From: Chloroflexota bacterium
Lineage (GTDB): Bacteria; Chloroflexota; Anaerolineae; Anaerolineales; Villigracilaceae
Reading direction: 5' to 3'
Length of the DNA stretch: 14,098 bases
Assembly (NCBI GenBank): GCA_016191985.1
Contig: JACPVB010000071.1
Span: forward strand, 1 to 14,098
The notes beneath the pieces were generated by a model, which did not search any database, was not told where the DNA came from, and worked only from the letters and a program-made list of their open reading frames with translations. This document shows positions 1 through 7,469 of this stretch, piece after piece. Within the stretch, counting starts at the first letter, position 1; every line of letters starts with the position of its first letter. A program made the position numbers and the translations under genes.

Positions 1-2
1 AG

Positions 3-3000
3 TTACAGCAACCCTCTATGATGCGGAAAATTCTCCCTGAACGATTTCCGCAATTCCTCATTTTGGATGTTCGCCGCCGCAGACTGGAACAACTCTCTGG
101 CTTTCGTCAACACCTCAGCCGCTTCGGCCTCTCGATCAAGCGCCTCAAGCAGACGTTTGAATTGCCACAGCCAGCGAAGGATTCCCCCCTCCTCGAACGT
201 TTCCACACGGAACTTTGCCAGCACCTCATCCGCCAGTTCATTCGCGCGGACTTGGTTCCCTTCGTCGAGATGGACGCGCGCGAGCAAGGTCTTGCCGTAG
301 AGGATGCCTAGGTTGTCGTTATTTTCCAGGTTGATGGCAAACGCTTTTTCAAGATGCGGGCGCGCCTTCTCCCAGCGATTCTGAAGCGCGTACAGCGTGC
401 CTAAATCCTGGTTGTAGAAGGCGGTGAATATTTCCGTCCCGTTGGCTTCTGAAACGGCAAGCGCTTCGAGGATGTACCGTTCGGCGTCCTCCCATTTTTC
501 CTCCGCAGTTGCCACCAGCCCCAGACTGCTCGTCTGCAAACCGTAGCCGTCCTGTTCGTCAATGGCGGCGTATTCCACGCGAACCTGCTCGAACAGCGCC
601 TTCGCCTTTTCTAATTGACCCAGTTCATAATAAAACAATCCCTGCATCGAGGCGACATTGGTTGCCCCACGGCGATAGTTGACCGCCTGATTTTTCGCCA
701 GCGCTTCGTGAGAAATATTCAGCCCTTCCTCATACTGCCCCATGGCGTGCAGCACACCAATCAATGCATCCAGCCCGCGCGCTTCACCGAGACGGTCTCC
801 CATCAAGCGGCGTAATTTGACCGATTCTTCGATCAACTTCCGCGCCTCGCTCAACGGATCGCCAACAGAAGGCAGAATGAATCCGAGCCCCATCAGTGTC
901 TCCGCTTCGAGTTCATGATTCTTCTCCCTGCGCGCAAGAGCCAGCGCCTCTTCATAATGCGATTTTGCAGGATGCCCTCTGCCCGCGCGAATTTCCATAT
1001 CGCCCATTTTCGCTAGCAGGGAGATGAGCCGCGCGGAGTCATCCCCTTTGCGCGCAAGTTCCAACGCCATTTCGAACCACGTGCGCGATTCTTCGATTTG
1101 TGCCTTTTTGTAGGCAATATCGCCTGCAACCGTCAACACATTGAGTCGAAGCAGGTCGTTCCTGTGCGCGGTCAATTGCAACGCCTCGGTGATAGAGCGC
1201 AATTCGGTCTCCGTATCGCCTGTGATGTCGCTCACTCTTGCCAGTTCTGTCAGGGTTTCGGCGCGTTTTTCCACGGCTGTTTCTTCCAACAAGGCGAGCA
1301 CATTGGAAAACCCTTTATACGCGGCGGGGTAGGAGGCTTGCTCGGCTTCTCGTTTCGCAGCGTGGAAATAGGCCTCGGAGGCTTCGCGCAGCGCGCCACT
1401 TTTTTCCAGATGATTTGCGCGTCCCCAAAAGTCATCGGGTTCGAGTTCGGTCAATGCCTCGGCAACACGTTTATGCAGGGATTGTCTCCGCGCGGGACTC
1501 AACGAGTTGTAAATATACTCGCGCAATTTATCGTGACTGAAATCATAACGTCCGCGTTCGCTTTCGCGCAGGATATGTCTCTGCCAGAGTTCGTCCAGGG
1601 ATGCGAGTAGATCGGCTTCGTTCAAATCCGCAACTTGTGCGAGCAGTGCGGCGGAGAAATCACGTTCGGTCACGGCGGCGGCTTCGGCGGCGTTGCGCGA
1701 TAAATCTGTCAGCGTGGATAAACGCTCTTTGAGGGCAACCAGCAATCGGTCAGGCAAAGAGGCGCGCGAAGCGTTATCCACATGCAAGCCCGAACGAGTC
1801 AACTCCACGATGAAGAGCGGCAATCCTTCCGTTTGCTGTTGAATCATCGCGGCAGTATCGCGCGAGATTTTGTTTTGTGAAATTTGCTCGGCCAGTAAAA
1901 AAGTTTCATTTTCTAAAAATCTTTGCAACGGAATTTCAGCGTATTGCTCATCCTGCCGCAGTGAATCGATCAAGTCATGCAAGGCATTGTCATTTGCAAG
2001 GTCTTCGTTGCGCGCGGTGGCAAGCAACATGAACCGCGCCTGCGAATCGAAACGAAAAAGAAAGCGCAGCCATTCAAGCGTTTTGCGATCCGCCCATTGA
2101 ATGTCATCGAGAATCAAAAGCAAAGGCTGCGAGCCAAGCGCGGCGCGCGCCAGCCCTTCGTGAAAACGTTGCTGCTGCCACGCCTCGCTAAGCGCGCCAG
2201 GCGCGGGAAGTTTTTTATTTTGCAACTCAGGCAGCAAACGCGCGACCTCAATTTTCCAAACTTCTTGTAAATGATTTAATGAGAGTGAGCGCAGCCAAAG
2301 CGTGACCGCGCCATACGCAAGCTCGCCCTCGGCAGGATAGGCGCGCGCGAACGCGGTGAAAAATCCCTGACGCTGCACCCAGGTAGTGAGTTCTTCGGCG
2401 AGACGAGTTTTGCCAATGCCTGACTCACCGCGCAGAAGAATCATGCGCGCCTGATTTTTTTGGATGAAGTTCCACGCCTCTTTTAATTGACCCCATTCCT
2501 GCTTGCGCCCAACCAGCTTGATCTCCGCTGTTGCTTTTTCCTGCTCCCGCATCGCGGACGGAGTTTCCGCCGAGCGAACCAACTGCTCGTATAACGTTTT
2601 TATCTCCTCCGACGGTTCCATATCCAACTCGCGGCGCATGACCGTGACGCAGGCATGATAGGCCTGCAACGCGCCTGCGCGGTCATCGTTGAGCGCGTGC
2701 AATCGCATCGCAAGTTGATAGGCTGACTCATTCAGCGATTCACTGCGGATGAGCCGATTCGTAACCTCGATGGCTTCTTCATACTGACGTGAGTTTTCGA
2801 GTAATTTCGCCAGTTGACTGAGCGAAGTTAAATAAGATTGATGGACTTCCTCGCGGTGCGACAAGACCCAATCTTCATAATAGCCAGGCAGGAGTTCGCC
2901 GCGATAGATGTTGATCGCCTCTTTGAAATGTGCAATACGTGTTGAATCATCTTTTGCATTTTTCGCCTTCGCCAGCGCGGATTTGAATTCCGCCACATCC

Positions 3001-3302
3001 AATTCGATGGCAGCGTCTGACTTCCATTGAACCGTCTGTCCTTCGATTTCAAGAAACGTATCAATTTCAGGGAATGCTTTTCTTAAGTGATGAAAGAGGT
3101 TGCGTAAATTTGTGCGCGCCTGCTCTTCGGTGGTATCCGCCCAGAAGGTGAAGGCAAGTTGCTTGCGGGGAATCGGTTTTTCTGAATTAAGGAACAAATA
3201 GGAGAGAAGAAGAATCAGGCGCTCGGCACGCAGCGCTTTGATTTCCTGGTCGTTGTATGTCAAATTAAATCCCCCCAGTAATTGAACGCTCAATCCTGGC
3301 AT
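3..3302 (-). CDS. SARP-type regulator: BTAD + AAA ATPase + TPR (1099 aa)
   Basis: Large cytoplasmic signal-responsive transcription regulator of the SARP/MalT-like STAND type. Residues ~1-95 form an OmpR-like winged helix, starting with a LLGGF strand and containing a FWADTTEEQARTNLRN segment typical of BTAD proteins. Residues ~98-245 are the bacterial transcriptional activation domain (RGELLPGYYEDW, ending RELDMEPSEEIKTLYEQL). Residues ~262-600 are an AAA/NACHT-like ATPase with Walker A GESGIGKT (292-299) and Walker B LLLILDDIQWAD (~394-405). Residues ~630-1085 are helical TPR-like repeats that probably bind a ligand or partner. The ATG is supported by an AGGAG Shine-Dalgarno 8 nt upstream (plus-strand 3311-3315), and the stop lies just inside the window, so the gene is complete. 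No C-terminal LuxR HTH is visible, so DNA binding should be N-terminal. The target genes and the inducer cannot be read from the sequence. The architecture is certain; the regulatory role is inferred from the family. Confidence 0.9.
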   Translation of the reverse strand: MPGLSVQLLGGFNLTYNDQEIKALRAERLILLLSYLFLNSEKPIPRKQLAFTFWADTTEEQARTNLRNLFHHLRKAFPEIDTFLEIEGQTVQWKSDAAIELDVAEFKSALAKAKNAKDDSTRIAHFKEAINIYRGELLPGYYEDWVLSHREEVHQSYLTSLSQLAKLLENSRQYEEAIEVTNRLIRSESLNESAYQLAMRLHALNDDRAGALQAYHACVTVMRRELDMEPSEEIKTLYEQLVRSAETPSAMREQEKATAEIKLVGRKQEWGQLKEAWNFIQKNQARMILLRGESGIGKTRLAEELTTWVQRQGFFTAFARAYPAEGELAYGAVTLWLRSLSLNHLQEVWKIEVARLLPELQNKKLPAPGALSEAWQQQRFHEGLARAALGSQPLLLILDDIQWADRKTLEWLRFLFRFDSQARFMLLATARNEDLANDNALHDLIDSLRQDEQYAEIPLQRFLENETFLLAEQISQNKISRDTAAMIQQQTEGLPLFIVELTRSGLHVDNASRASLPDRLLVALKERLSTLTDLSRNAAEAAAVTERDFSAALLAQVADLNEADLLASLDELWQRHILRESERGRYDFSHDKLREYIYNSLSPARRQSLHKRVAEALTELEPDDFWGRANHLEKSGALREASEAYFHAAKREAEQASYPAAYKGFSNVLALLEETAVEKRAETLTELARVSDITGDTETELRSITEALQLTAHRNDLLRLNVLTVAGDIAYKKAQIEESRTWFEMALELARKGDDSARLISLLAKMGDMEIRAGRGHPAKSHYEEALALARREKNHELEAETLMGLGFILPSVGDPLSEARKLIEESVKLRRLMGDRLGEARGLDALIGVLHAMGQYEEGLNISHEALAKNQAVNYRRGATNVASMQGLFYYELGQLEKAKALFEQVRVEYAAIDEQDGYGLQTSSLGLVATAEEKWEDAERYILEALAVSEANGTEIFTAFYNQDLGTLYALQNRWEKARPHLEKAFAINLENNDNLGILYGKTLLARVHLDEGNQVRANELADEVLAKFRVETFEEGGILRWLWQFKRLLEALDREAEAAEVLTKARELFQSAAANIQNEELRKSFRENFPHHRGLL

Positions 3303-3347
3303 CCGCTCTGCTCCTGCGTGCTAAAATCTACGAATAAATTTTGTCCG

Positions 3348-3353
3348 ATTATA
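3348..3353 (-). promoter_or_regulatory. Candidate -10 box for the BTAD regulator
   Basis: A perfect TATAAT lies on the minus strand, 45 nt before the ATG at 3302. This would give a leader of about 40 nt carrying the AGGAG Shine-Dalgarno. No good TTGACA-like -35 is visible at the usual spacing, so the call rests on the -10 alone. Confidence 0.4.
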
Positions 3354-3477
3354 TTTGGTTTTGTTCAGACTGGTGATGAAAATACAATGTGGGAGTGACT
3401 TACTTTTTATTTTGCTCCCGCGCCGTTCCTGGTGGCTTGAGCTTATAAAAACAGCAACAAATGTATTACTTTCTCCC

Positions 3478-3659
3478 CTCACGCAATTCAAAACCCCGTA
3501 GGGGTGACAGGATTATAGAAAATTGTGTAAAGGAAACCAAATCCCGAAGGGATGATATGGATTTTGTGAGTTATGACACCCCTTCGGGGTTAAATGAATT
3601 GCACTTCAAAATCTATAATCCTTTGACCCCTACGGGGTCACAAAGCCATTCTGCGTAAG
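3478..3659. repeat. Long palindromic repeat with nested CCCCG(A/T)AGGGG hairpins
   Basis: The outer ends are CTCACGCA (3478-3485) and its inverted partner TGCGTAAG (3652-3659), matching at 7 of 8. Inside, ACCCCGTAGGGGT plus GGATTATAGA (from 3493 on the plus strand) recurs inverted as ACCCCTACGGGGT preceded by TCTATAATCC (3612-3638). The centre holds two more units, TCCCGAAGGGA (3542-3552, plus strand) and CCCCTTCGGGG (3579-3589, effectively minus strand). There are therefore four short hairpins in the order A, B, B', A', each followed by a related AT-rich tail. This is the signature of a REP/BIME-like or MITE-like element. It encodes no protein and may act as a transcript-end structure for the flanking DUF1295 gene. 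Assignment to a family is inference. Confidence 0.7.
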
Positions 3660-3664
3660 GCGAG

Positions 3665-4450
3665 TTACTTTTTTGGGAACCACGGAAAGAATGAACTGGT
3701 GCGCGCGATGTATTCCGCATAGCCGGGTTTTGTGTCTTTCAGCGTTTTTTCGATCATGCTCACTCCAGAAACTTTCATCAGCAGGATGGTCATGAGGATT
3801 GGACTGAACACCGTCCACCATGCGCCGCTGGCGAGGGCGATGAGATAGAAGCCCCACCATTGCGCGACGTCGCCAAAGTAATTGGGGTGACGGGTGAGAC
3901 TCCACAAGCCTGTGGTGAGCAAATTTCCTTTATTGGTGGGATTTTCTTTAAAGCGTTTCAATTGCCAGTCTCCGCCTGCCTCAAAGATGAAGCCAACCAG
4001 CCAGAGTGCGGCAGCCGTGTAATCGGTGCATTTGCATTTCATAGGGTCAGGGGCGTTGACCTGTGCAGCCAGCAAAGGTGCGGCGATGATCCACAGGAGA
4101 ACGCCTTGCAAAAGGAAGACTTTGAAAAAACTTTGCCACCCCCACGAAGGGCCCGCTTCCTCCCGCCATTTTGCGTAGCGGAAATCTTCGGGTTGACCAT
4201 GGTTGCGGAGGAAAATGTGAAGGCTGAGTCTGAGTCCCCAGACGGTGACCAGGCTGCCGAGTAGGAAGATGCGTCCGCTCGTTTCGGCGGGGACAAGAAG
4301 TGTTCCAATCCAAAACGTGATGACAAATCCCATCCCCCAGAAAATATCCACGATGCTGGAATTTTTGAGAGCGAGGCTGAGGAGCCAAAGCATGGTCATC
4401 AGGCCAAGGATGATGAGTCCCGATACACGCCATAAAGTTATGAATGACAT
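3665..4450 (-). CDS. DUF1295 / steroid 5-alpha-reductase-like membrane protein (261 aa)
   Basis: Integral membrane protein of the DUF1295 family, related to the C-terminal domain of 3-oxo-5-alpha-steroid 4-dehydrogenases and to isoprenylcysteine methyltransferase-type folds. About six or seven hydrophobic segments are visible (~7-28, 34-53, 60-80, 110-130, 145-158, 195-225). The family signature is present near the C-terminus: EAGGDWQLKRFK (157-168), the LTTGLWSLTRHPNYFGD block (178-194) and a GYAEYIARTSSFFPWFPK tail. Length is normal for the family. The start has an AAGGA Shine-Dalgarno about 8 nt upstream. It is transcribed divergently from the SGNH lipoprotein. Family members are predicted NAD(P)H-dependent reductases of lipid-like substrates, but the substrate of bacterial DUF1295 proteins is not established and cannot be deduced here. 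The odd KCKC pair (139-141) sits in a loop. Confidence 0.88.
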   Translation of the reverse strand: MSFITLWRVSGLIILGLMTMLWLLSLALKNSSIVDIFWGMGFVITFWIGTLLVPAETSGRIFLLGSLVTVWGLRLSLHIFLRNHGQPEDFRYAKWREEAGPSWGWQSFFKVFLLQGVLLWIIAAPLLAAQVNAPDPMKCKCTDYTAAALWLVGFIFEAGGDWQLKRFKENPTNKGNLLTTGLWSLTRHPNYFGDVAQWWGFYLIALASGAWWTVFSPILMTILLMKVSGVSMIEKTLKDTKPGYAEYIARTSSFFPWFPKK

Positions 4451-4514
4451 GAAGAGATCCTTGTTGTAAGTTCACCAGTTTTCACAACATTGTACTTGCT
4501 TGCAAAGCTTCCGT

Positions 4515-4520
4515 TATAAT
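4515..4520 (+). promoter_or_regulatory. -10 box implying a leaderless mRNA
   Basis: A perfect TATAAT ends 6 nt before the ATG at 4527, so transcription would be expected to start at or next to the A of the start codon. TTGTAC at 4490-4495 is a possible but distant -35 (19-bp spacer). No Shine-Dalgarno is present, consistent with leaderless initiation. Confidence 0.55.
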
Positions 4521-4526
4521 TTTGAC

Positions 4527-5234
4527 ATGAAGCATATCCTGCTTTCCGTCTTTTTATTGATACTGGCTGCATGTGCGCCGATTCCCCAACCCCCACAGGA
4601 GAATATTCTTCCCATGAAAGAGACCCGTTACCTTGCCCTCGGCGATTCCTATACCATCGGCGAAAGCGTCCCTGAAGAGGAACGCTGGCCCAATCAACTT
4701 GCCAGATTGATTGAATCCTCCCCCCGTTCTGGGGAGAGCGAGACGGGGGTGGAAGTCACCATCATCGCCCGCACCGGCTGGACGACGAGCGAACTCTGGC
4801 AGGGGATTCAAGCCGCCAGCCCGCAGGGGACTTATGATCTCGTATCTTTGTTGATCGGAGTCAACAACCAATATCGCGGATACGACATCCATGAATACCG
4901 CGAAGAATTTAAATTTTTGCTGGAAAAATCCATCGAGTATGCGGATGGCAAACCTGATCACGTGATCGTTCTTTCGATTCCCGATTGGGGAGTTACACCC
5001 TTCGCCACAGGCCGGGACCGTGGACAGATTTCCGCTGAAATTGATGCGTTCAACGCTGTCAATTTGGATGAGTCTCAAAAGGCGGGCGTCCATTATGTGG
5101 ATGTGACTCCCGTCTCCCGTGAAGCCGTTGCGAACCCTTCCCTGCTCGCCGGGGATGGACTGCATCCCTCCGCTGAAATGTATGCCGAGTGGGCAAGGCT
5201 GGCCCTGCCTATTGCTATTGAGATACTGGAGTAA
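4527..5234 (+). CDS. SGNH/GDSL-family hydrolase, lipoprotein (235 aa)
   Basis: Predicted exported lipid-anchored esterase or lipase-like hydrolase. The N-terminus is a lipoprotein signal peptide (MKHILLSVFLLILAAC) with lipobox LAAC and acylated Cys16. SGNH landmarks follow: block I ALGDSYTIGE with nucleophile Ser41, block III GVNN with Asn114 as the likely oxyanion residue, and block V DGLHPS with Asp210 and His213 completing the triad. The length fits a single-domain SGNH protein. A TTG at 4500 extends the frame by nine codons, but the ATG at 4527 is preferred: it starts a clean signal peptide, and a TATAAT box would otherwise lie inside the coding sequence. It is divergent from the DUF1295 gene and followed by a small repeat element, so it is probably monocistronic. 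The substrate (acyl ester, acetylated glycan or lysophospholipid) cannot be told. Confidence 0.87.
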   Translation: MKHILLSVFLLILAACAPIPQPPQENILPMKETRYLALGDSYTIGESVPEEERWPNQLARLIESSPRSGESETGVEVTIIARTGWTTSELWQGIQAASPQGTYDLVSLLIGVNNQYRGYDIHEYREEFKFLLEKSIEYADGKPDHVIVLSIPDWGVTPFATGRDRGQISAEIDAFNAVNLDESQKAGVHYVDVTPVSREAVANPSLLAGDGLHPSAEMYAEWARLALPIAIEILE

Positions 5235-5246
5235 AATCAAAGTAAT

Positions 5247-5366
5247 AGGACTTTTGCAAAACTCCAACAGAATCCACTAATCTACGCCAATCTGTGCGAA
5301 TTTTTAAAAGATTAGCGAAAATTCGTGAAGATTAGCGGACGAAAATACCATTCTGCGTAAGTCCTG
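5247..5366. repeat. MITE-like element with terminal inverted repeats and flanking AGTAAT
   Basis: The ends are AGGACTTTTGCA (5247-5258) and TGCGTAAGTCCT (5354-5365), inverted at 10 of 12 positions. Direct AGTAAT copies flank them at 5241-5246 and 5367-5372, with one extra G on the right, as expected of a target-site duplication. A second inverted pair, TCCACTAATCT (5273-5283) and AGATTAGCGGA (5329-5339), makes most of the element self-complementary. It has no ORF of its own. It sits between the SGNH gene and the epimerase gene, ending only about 20 bp before the epimerase ribosome-binding site. Calling it a non-autonomous transposable element is inference from this structure. Confidence 0.65.
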
Positions 5367-5394
5367 AGTAATTCAAACTTAACGGAGAATCAAC

Positions 5395-5802
5395 ATGCCC
5401 AAAATCACAGCCATCAATCACGTTGCCGTTGTAGTGGATGACATGGATAAGTCCCTTGCATTTTGGCGGGACGCGCTTGGAATTCAATTGCACGAACTGC
5501 GCGATGTCCCTGCTGAAAAATCCCAGGTAGCTTTCCTGCCCATCGCCGGCGCCGAGGTTGAACTGGTTATGCCAACCACAGACGACTCGGGCATTGCCAA
5601 ATACCTTGCCAAGCGCGGCCCCGGCATGCATCACCTTTGCCTTGAAGTGGATGATATTGTTGGAATGATGTCTCAAATGAAAGCCAAAAATATTCGGCTT
5701 ATCAATGAAGAACCGCGTACCGCCGCAGATGGAAAAAAATACGCCTTCATTCATCCGGAGTCAACGGGCGGGGTGTTGGTTGAACTGTACCAGCTTGCTT
5801 GA
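5395..5802 (+). CDS. mce: Methylmalonyl-CoA epimerase (VOC family, 135 aa)
   Basis: Cytoplasmic metalloenzyme that interconverts (R)- and (S)-methylmalonyl-CoA, linking propionyl-CoA metabolism with succinyl-CoA through methylmalonyl-CoA mutase. The protein is one pair of VOC/glyoxalase beta-alpha-beta-beta-beta modules. Metal ligands expected for the family are visible: His9 (INHVAVVV), Glu56 (GAEVELV), His79/His80 (MHHLCLEVDD) and Glu130 (GGVLVELYQ). The FIHPESTGGVLVELYQ-type ending separates epimerases from glyoxalase I and other VOC enzymes. Length is typical. A GGAG Shine-Dalgarno lies 7 nt before the ATG. No mutase, ArgK/MeaB or carboxylase genes are nearby, so the gene is detached from its pathway partners. 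The flanking repeat elements on both sides suggest it is transcribed alone. Confidence 0.92.
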   Translation: MPKITAINHVAVVVDDMDKSLAFWRDALGIQLHELRDVPAEKSQVAFLPIAGAEVELVMPTTDDSGIAKYLAKRGPGMHHLCLEVDDIVGMMSQMKAKNIRLINEEPRTAADGKKYAFIHPESTGGVLVELYQLA

Positions 5803-5836
5803 AAATATGGAGCACCGCATAATTTACTAACTCACC

Positions 5837-5962
5837 TTACGCACTTTAATACTTTTGCACATGTCACCCTCCCGAAGGACACACCGCACTTCCACTCGTT
5901 TCACTTCGGGGACGATGTGCGTTCGGTGCAGTGAAGGTGTCGCTCAGCATGACATTGCGTAA
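5837..5962. repeat. Hairpin element bounded by TTACGCA / TGCGTAA
   Basis: TTACGCA (5837-5843) and TGCGTAA (5956-5962) form perfect inverted ends. The inner pair ATGTCA (5861-5866) and TGACAT (5950-5955) is also inverted, as is TCCCGAAG (5870-5877) with CTTCGGGGA (5904-5912). The reverse strand of the right half reads ATGTCATGCTGAGCGA, a type of intergenic repeat sequence I recall from Chloroflexota genomes. No ORF is credible here. The element ends about 28 bp before the tilS start and probably lies in its 5' leader or promoter. Confidence 0.55.
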
Positions 5963-5990
5963 TTTGTAATTTAAGGGATAGCGACAAAAT

Positions 5991-7439
5991 ATGGCATCAC
6001 CAGAAAATATCGACGACATCTTGAAGAATGAATGTGGCCTGGTAAAAGACCGCCCCATCGTGGCCGGTGTCTCCGGCGGACCGGACAGCCTGTGCCTCAT
6101 GGAAACTCTGCGGCGGGCGGGTTACCCGGTCATCGTCGCTTATTTCGATCACCAGCTTCGTCCCGAATCCGGGGCGGATGCCCGTATGGTGGAAAAGACC
6201 GCCAATCGTTTAATGCTTTCATGCTTTGTGGACGGCGCCGATGTCCGCGCCCATGCGGAGGAGAAAAAACTGTCCATTGAAGAGGCAGCCCGCAACCTGC
6301 GCTATCGCTTTATGTTCAACCTTGCGCGCCGATACAATGCCCAGGCGGTCGCGGTTGGTCACACGGCAGATGACCAGGTGGAAACCGTACTGATGCACTT
6401 TTTGCGCGGCAGCGGTATAACGGGTTTGAAGGGCATGTCCTATCGTTCCATCATCCCGGTCTTCGACGCGGAGATTCCCATCATCCGCCCGCTGCTGGAT
6501 CTTTGGCGCGAAGAGACCGTTGTGTACTGCGCCATTAACGGTTTGCGCCCGCATTATGATTCGAGCAACGATTCGCTGAATTTTCAACGCAACCGCATCC
6601 GCCATCTCCTGATCCCCAACCTTGAAACGTATAACCCCAAATTCCGCGAAGCCATTTTGCGCATGTCCCAATCTTTAAAAGGCGATTACACCTTTGTGAT
6701 GGAAACCTTGGAGAATACGTGGAGGGAAACTGTGGTGACGGCGGACAAGGAAAGCATTACCTTCGACTTTTCCCTGCTTTCAAAGTGCTCGCTCGGACTC
6801 CAACGAAACTTGATCAAACACGCCATGCAGATTCTACGCCCCGGCGTGGATGTGACCTTTTCCGTGCTGGAACGCGCCACGAATCTTATCCGTAACGGCG
6901 CGCCTTCCTCGCGTGTGGATTTGAAGGCGGGCTTGCGCATGTTTCGTGAAACGGACAATATTTATATTGGCACACTCGATGCGGAATTGCCTTTTGACCT
7001 GTGGCCCCAGTTGATGAATGAGAATCCCGTCCGCCTTACACCGCCGGAGCAGGTCCCTCTTGCCGGGGGATGGAGGATGAGCTGCGAGCGCTGGCACCTG
7101 CCTGCCTTAGCGAGGGAACAGGCTGAACGAAACGACGATCAGTTTCAGGTCTGGTTGGATGCGGAACGTTTGCCAAATTCGCTTGAGTTGCGGCCTCGTC
7201 GTCAGGGAGACCATTTCGCACCGCTGGGCATGAATGGTCATTCGCAAAAGTTGTCCGATTTTTTTGTGAATGAGAAGGTCCCTCATCGAGCGCGTGAACG
7301 CTGGCCCTTGCTGTGCGCTGGGGATGAGATCATTTGGGTGCCGGGGTATCGCTCCGCCCATCCTTACCGTTTGACCGATTCCACTAGGAAGATCATTTAT
7401 CTTTCGGTTTTACGCCCGCCCGAGAAAATTTCAGAATAG
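5991..7439 (+). CDS. tilS: tRNA(Ile)-lysidine synthetase TilS (482 aa)
   Basis: Essential tRNA-modifying enzyme. It uses ATP and lysine to convert C34 of the CAU-anticodon tRNA(Ile) to lysidine, so that the tRNA reads AUA codons. The N-terminal PP-loop ATP pyrophosphatase domain carries SGGPDS (28-33), FDHQLRPES (52-60), EEAARNLRYRF (98-108) and the AVGHTADDQVET block with FLRGSGITGLKGM (121-149). A middle TilS substrate-binding region follows, then a C-terminal TilS domain with LRPRRQGD (~400-407), KLSDFFVNEKVP and GDEIIWVPGYR. The length matches long-form bacterial TilS. A purine-rich AAGGGA (5973-5978) 12 nt upstream is a weak ribosome site. The usual neighbours hpt and ftsH are absent. 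Transcription ends at the hairpin immediately after the stop codon. Confidence 0.95.
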   Translation: MASPENIDDILKNECGLVKDRPIVAGVSGGPDSLCLMETLRRAGYPVIVAYFDHQLRPESGADARMVEKTANRLMLSCFVDGADVRAHAEEKKLSIEEAARNLRYRFMFNLARRYNAQAVAVGHTADDQVETVLMHFLRGSGITGLKGMSYRSIIPVFDAEIPIIRPLLDLWREETVVYCAINGLRPHYDSSNDSLNFQRNRIRHLLIPNLETYNPKFREAILRMSQSLKGDYTFVMETLENTWRETVVTADKESITFDFSLLSKCSLGLQRNLIKHAMQILRPGVDVTFSVLERATNLIRNGAPSSRVDLKAGLRMFRETDNIYIGTLDAELPFDLWPQLMNENPVRLTPPEQVPLAGGWRMSCERWHLPALAREQAERNDDQFQVWLDAERLPNSLELRPRRQGDHFAPLGMNGHSQKLSDFFVNEKVPHRARERWPLLCAGDEIIWVPGYRSAHPYRLTDSTRKIIYLSVLRPPEKISE

Positions 7440-7469
7440 AAAAAATCCCCGCCATCGCGGGGATTTTTT
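7440..7469. terminator. Bidirectional rho-independent terminator
   Basis: A perfect 13-bp stem, AAAAAATCCCCGC (7440-7452) and GCGGGGATTTTTT (7457-7469), closes a CATC loop. The T tract on each strand lets it terminate both the tilS transcript and the convergent recombinase-like gene. It fills the whole gap between the two stop codons (tilS stop 7437-7439; recombinase stop 7470-7472). Confidence 0.93.

Larger units (their letters stand above)
3303..3664. other. Non-coding region between two minus-strand genes
   Basis: This 362-bp gap has no credible ORF. Positions 3303-3360 hold the promoter and ribosome-binding site of the BTAD regulator. I recognise nothing in 3361-3477. From 3478 to 3659 there is a palindromic repeat element described separately. 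The last bases, GCGAGTTAC, run into the stop codon of the DUF1295 gene (3665-3667). Confidence 0.7.

Noticed and set aside
3491..3645. Possible CRISPR array, from the repeated CCCCG(A/T)AGGGG units.
   Set aside because: The units alternate in orientation, differ in sequence and have irregular spacing with related rather than unique spacers; no cas gene is present.
4500..4526. TTG start at 4500 for the SGNH gene.
   Set aside because: It would place the TATAAT box inside the coding region and add nine residues ahead of a normal lipoprotein signal peptide.
4554..5267. A 237-codon antisense open frame opposite the SGNH lipoprotein gene.
   Set aside because: The sense frame has a lipobox and complete SGNH catalytic blocks; the antisense translation shows no domain or start signal and is explained by codon bias of the real gene.
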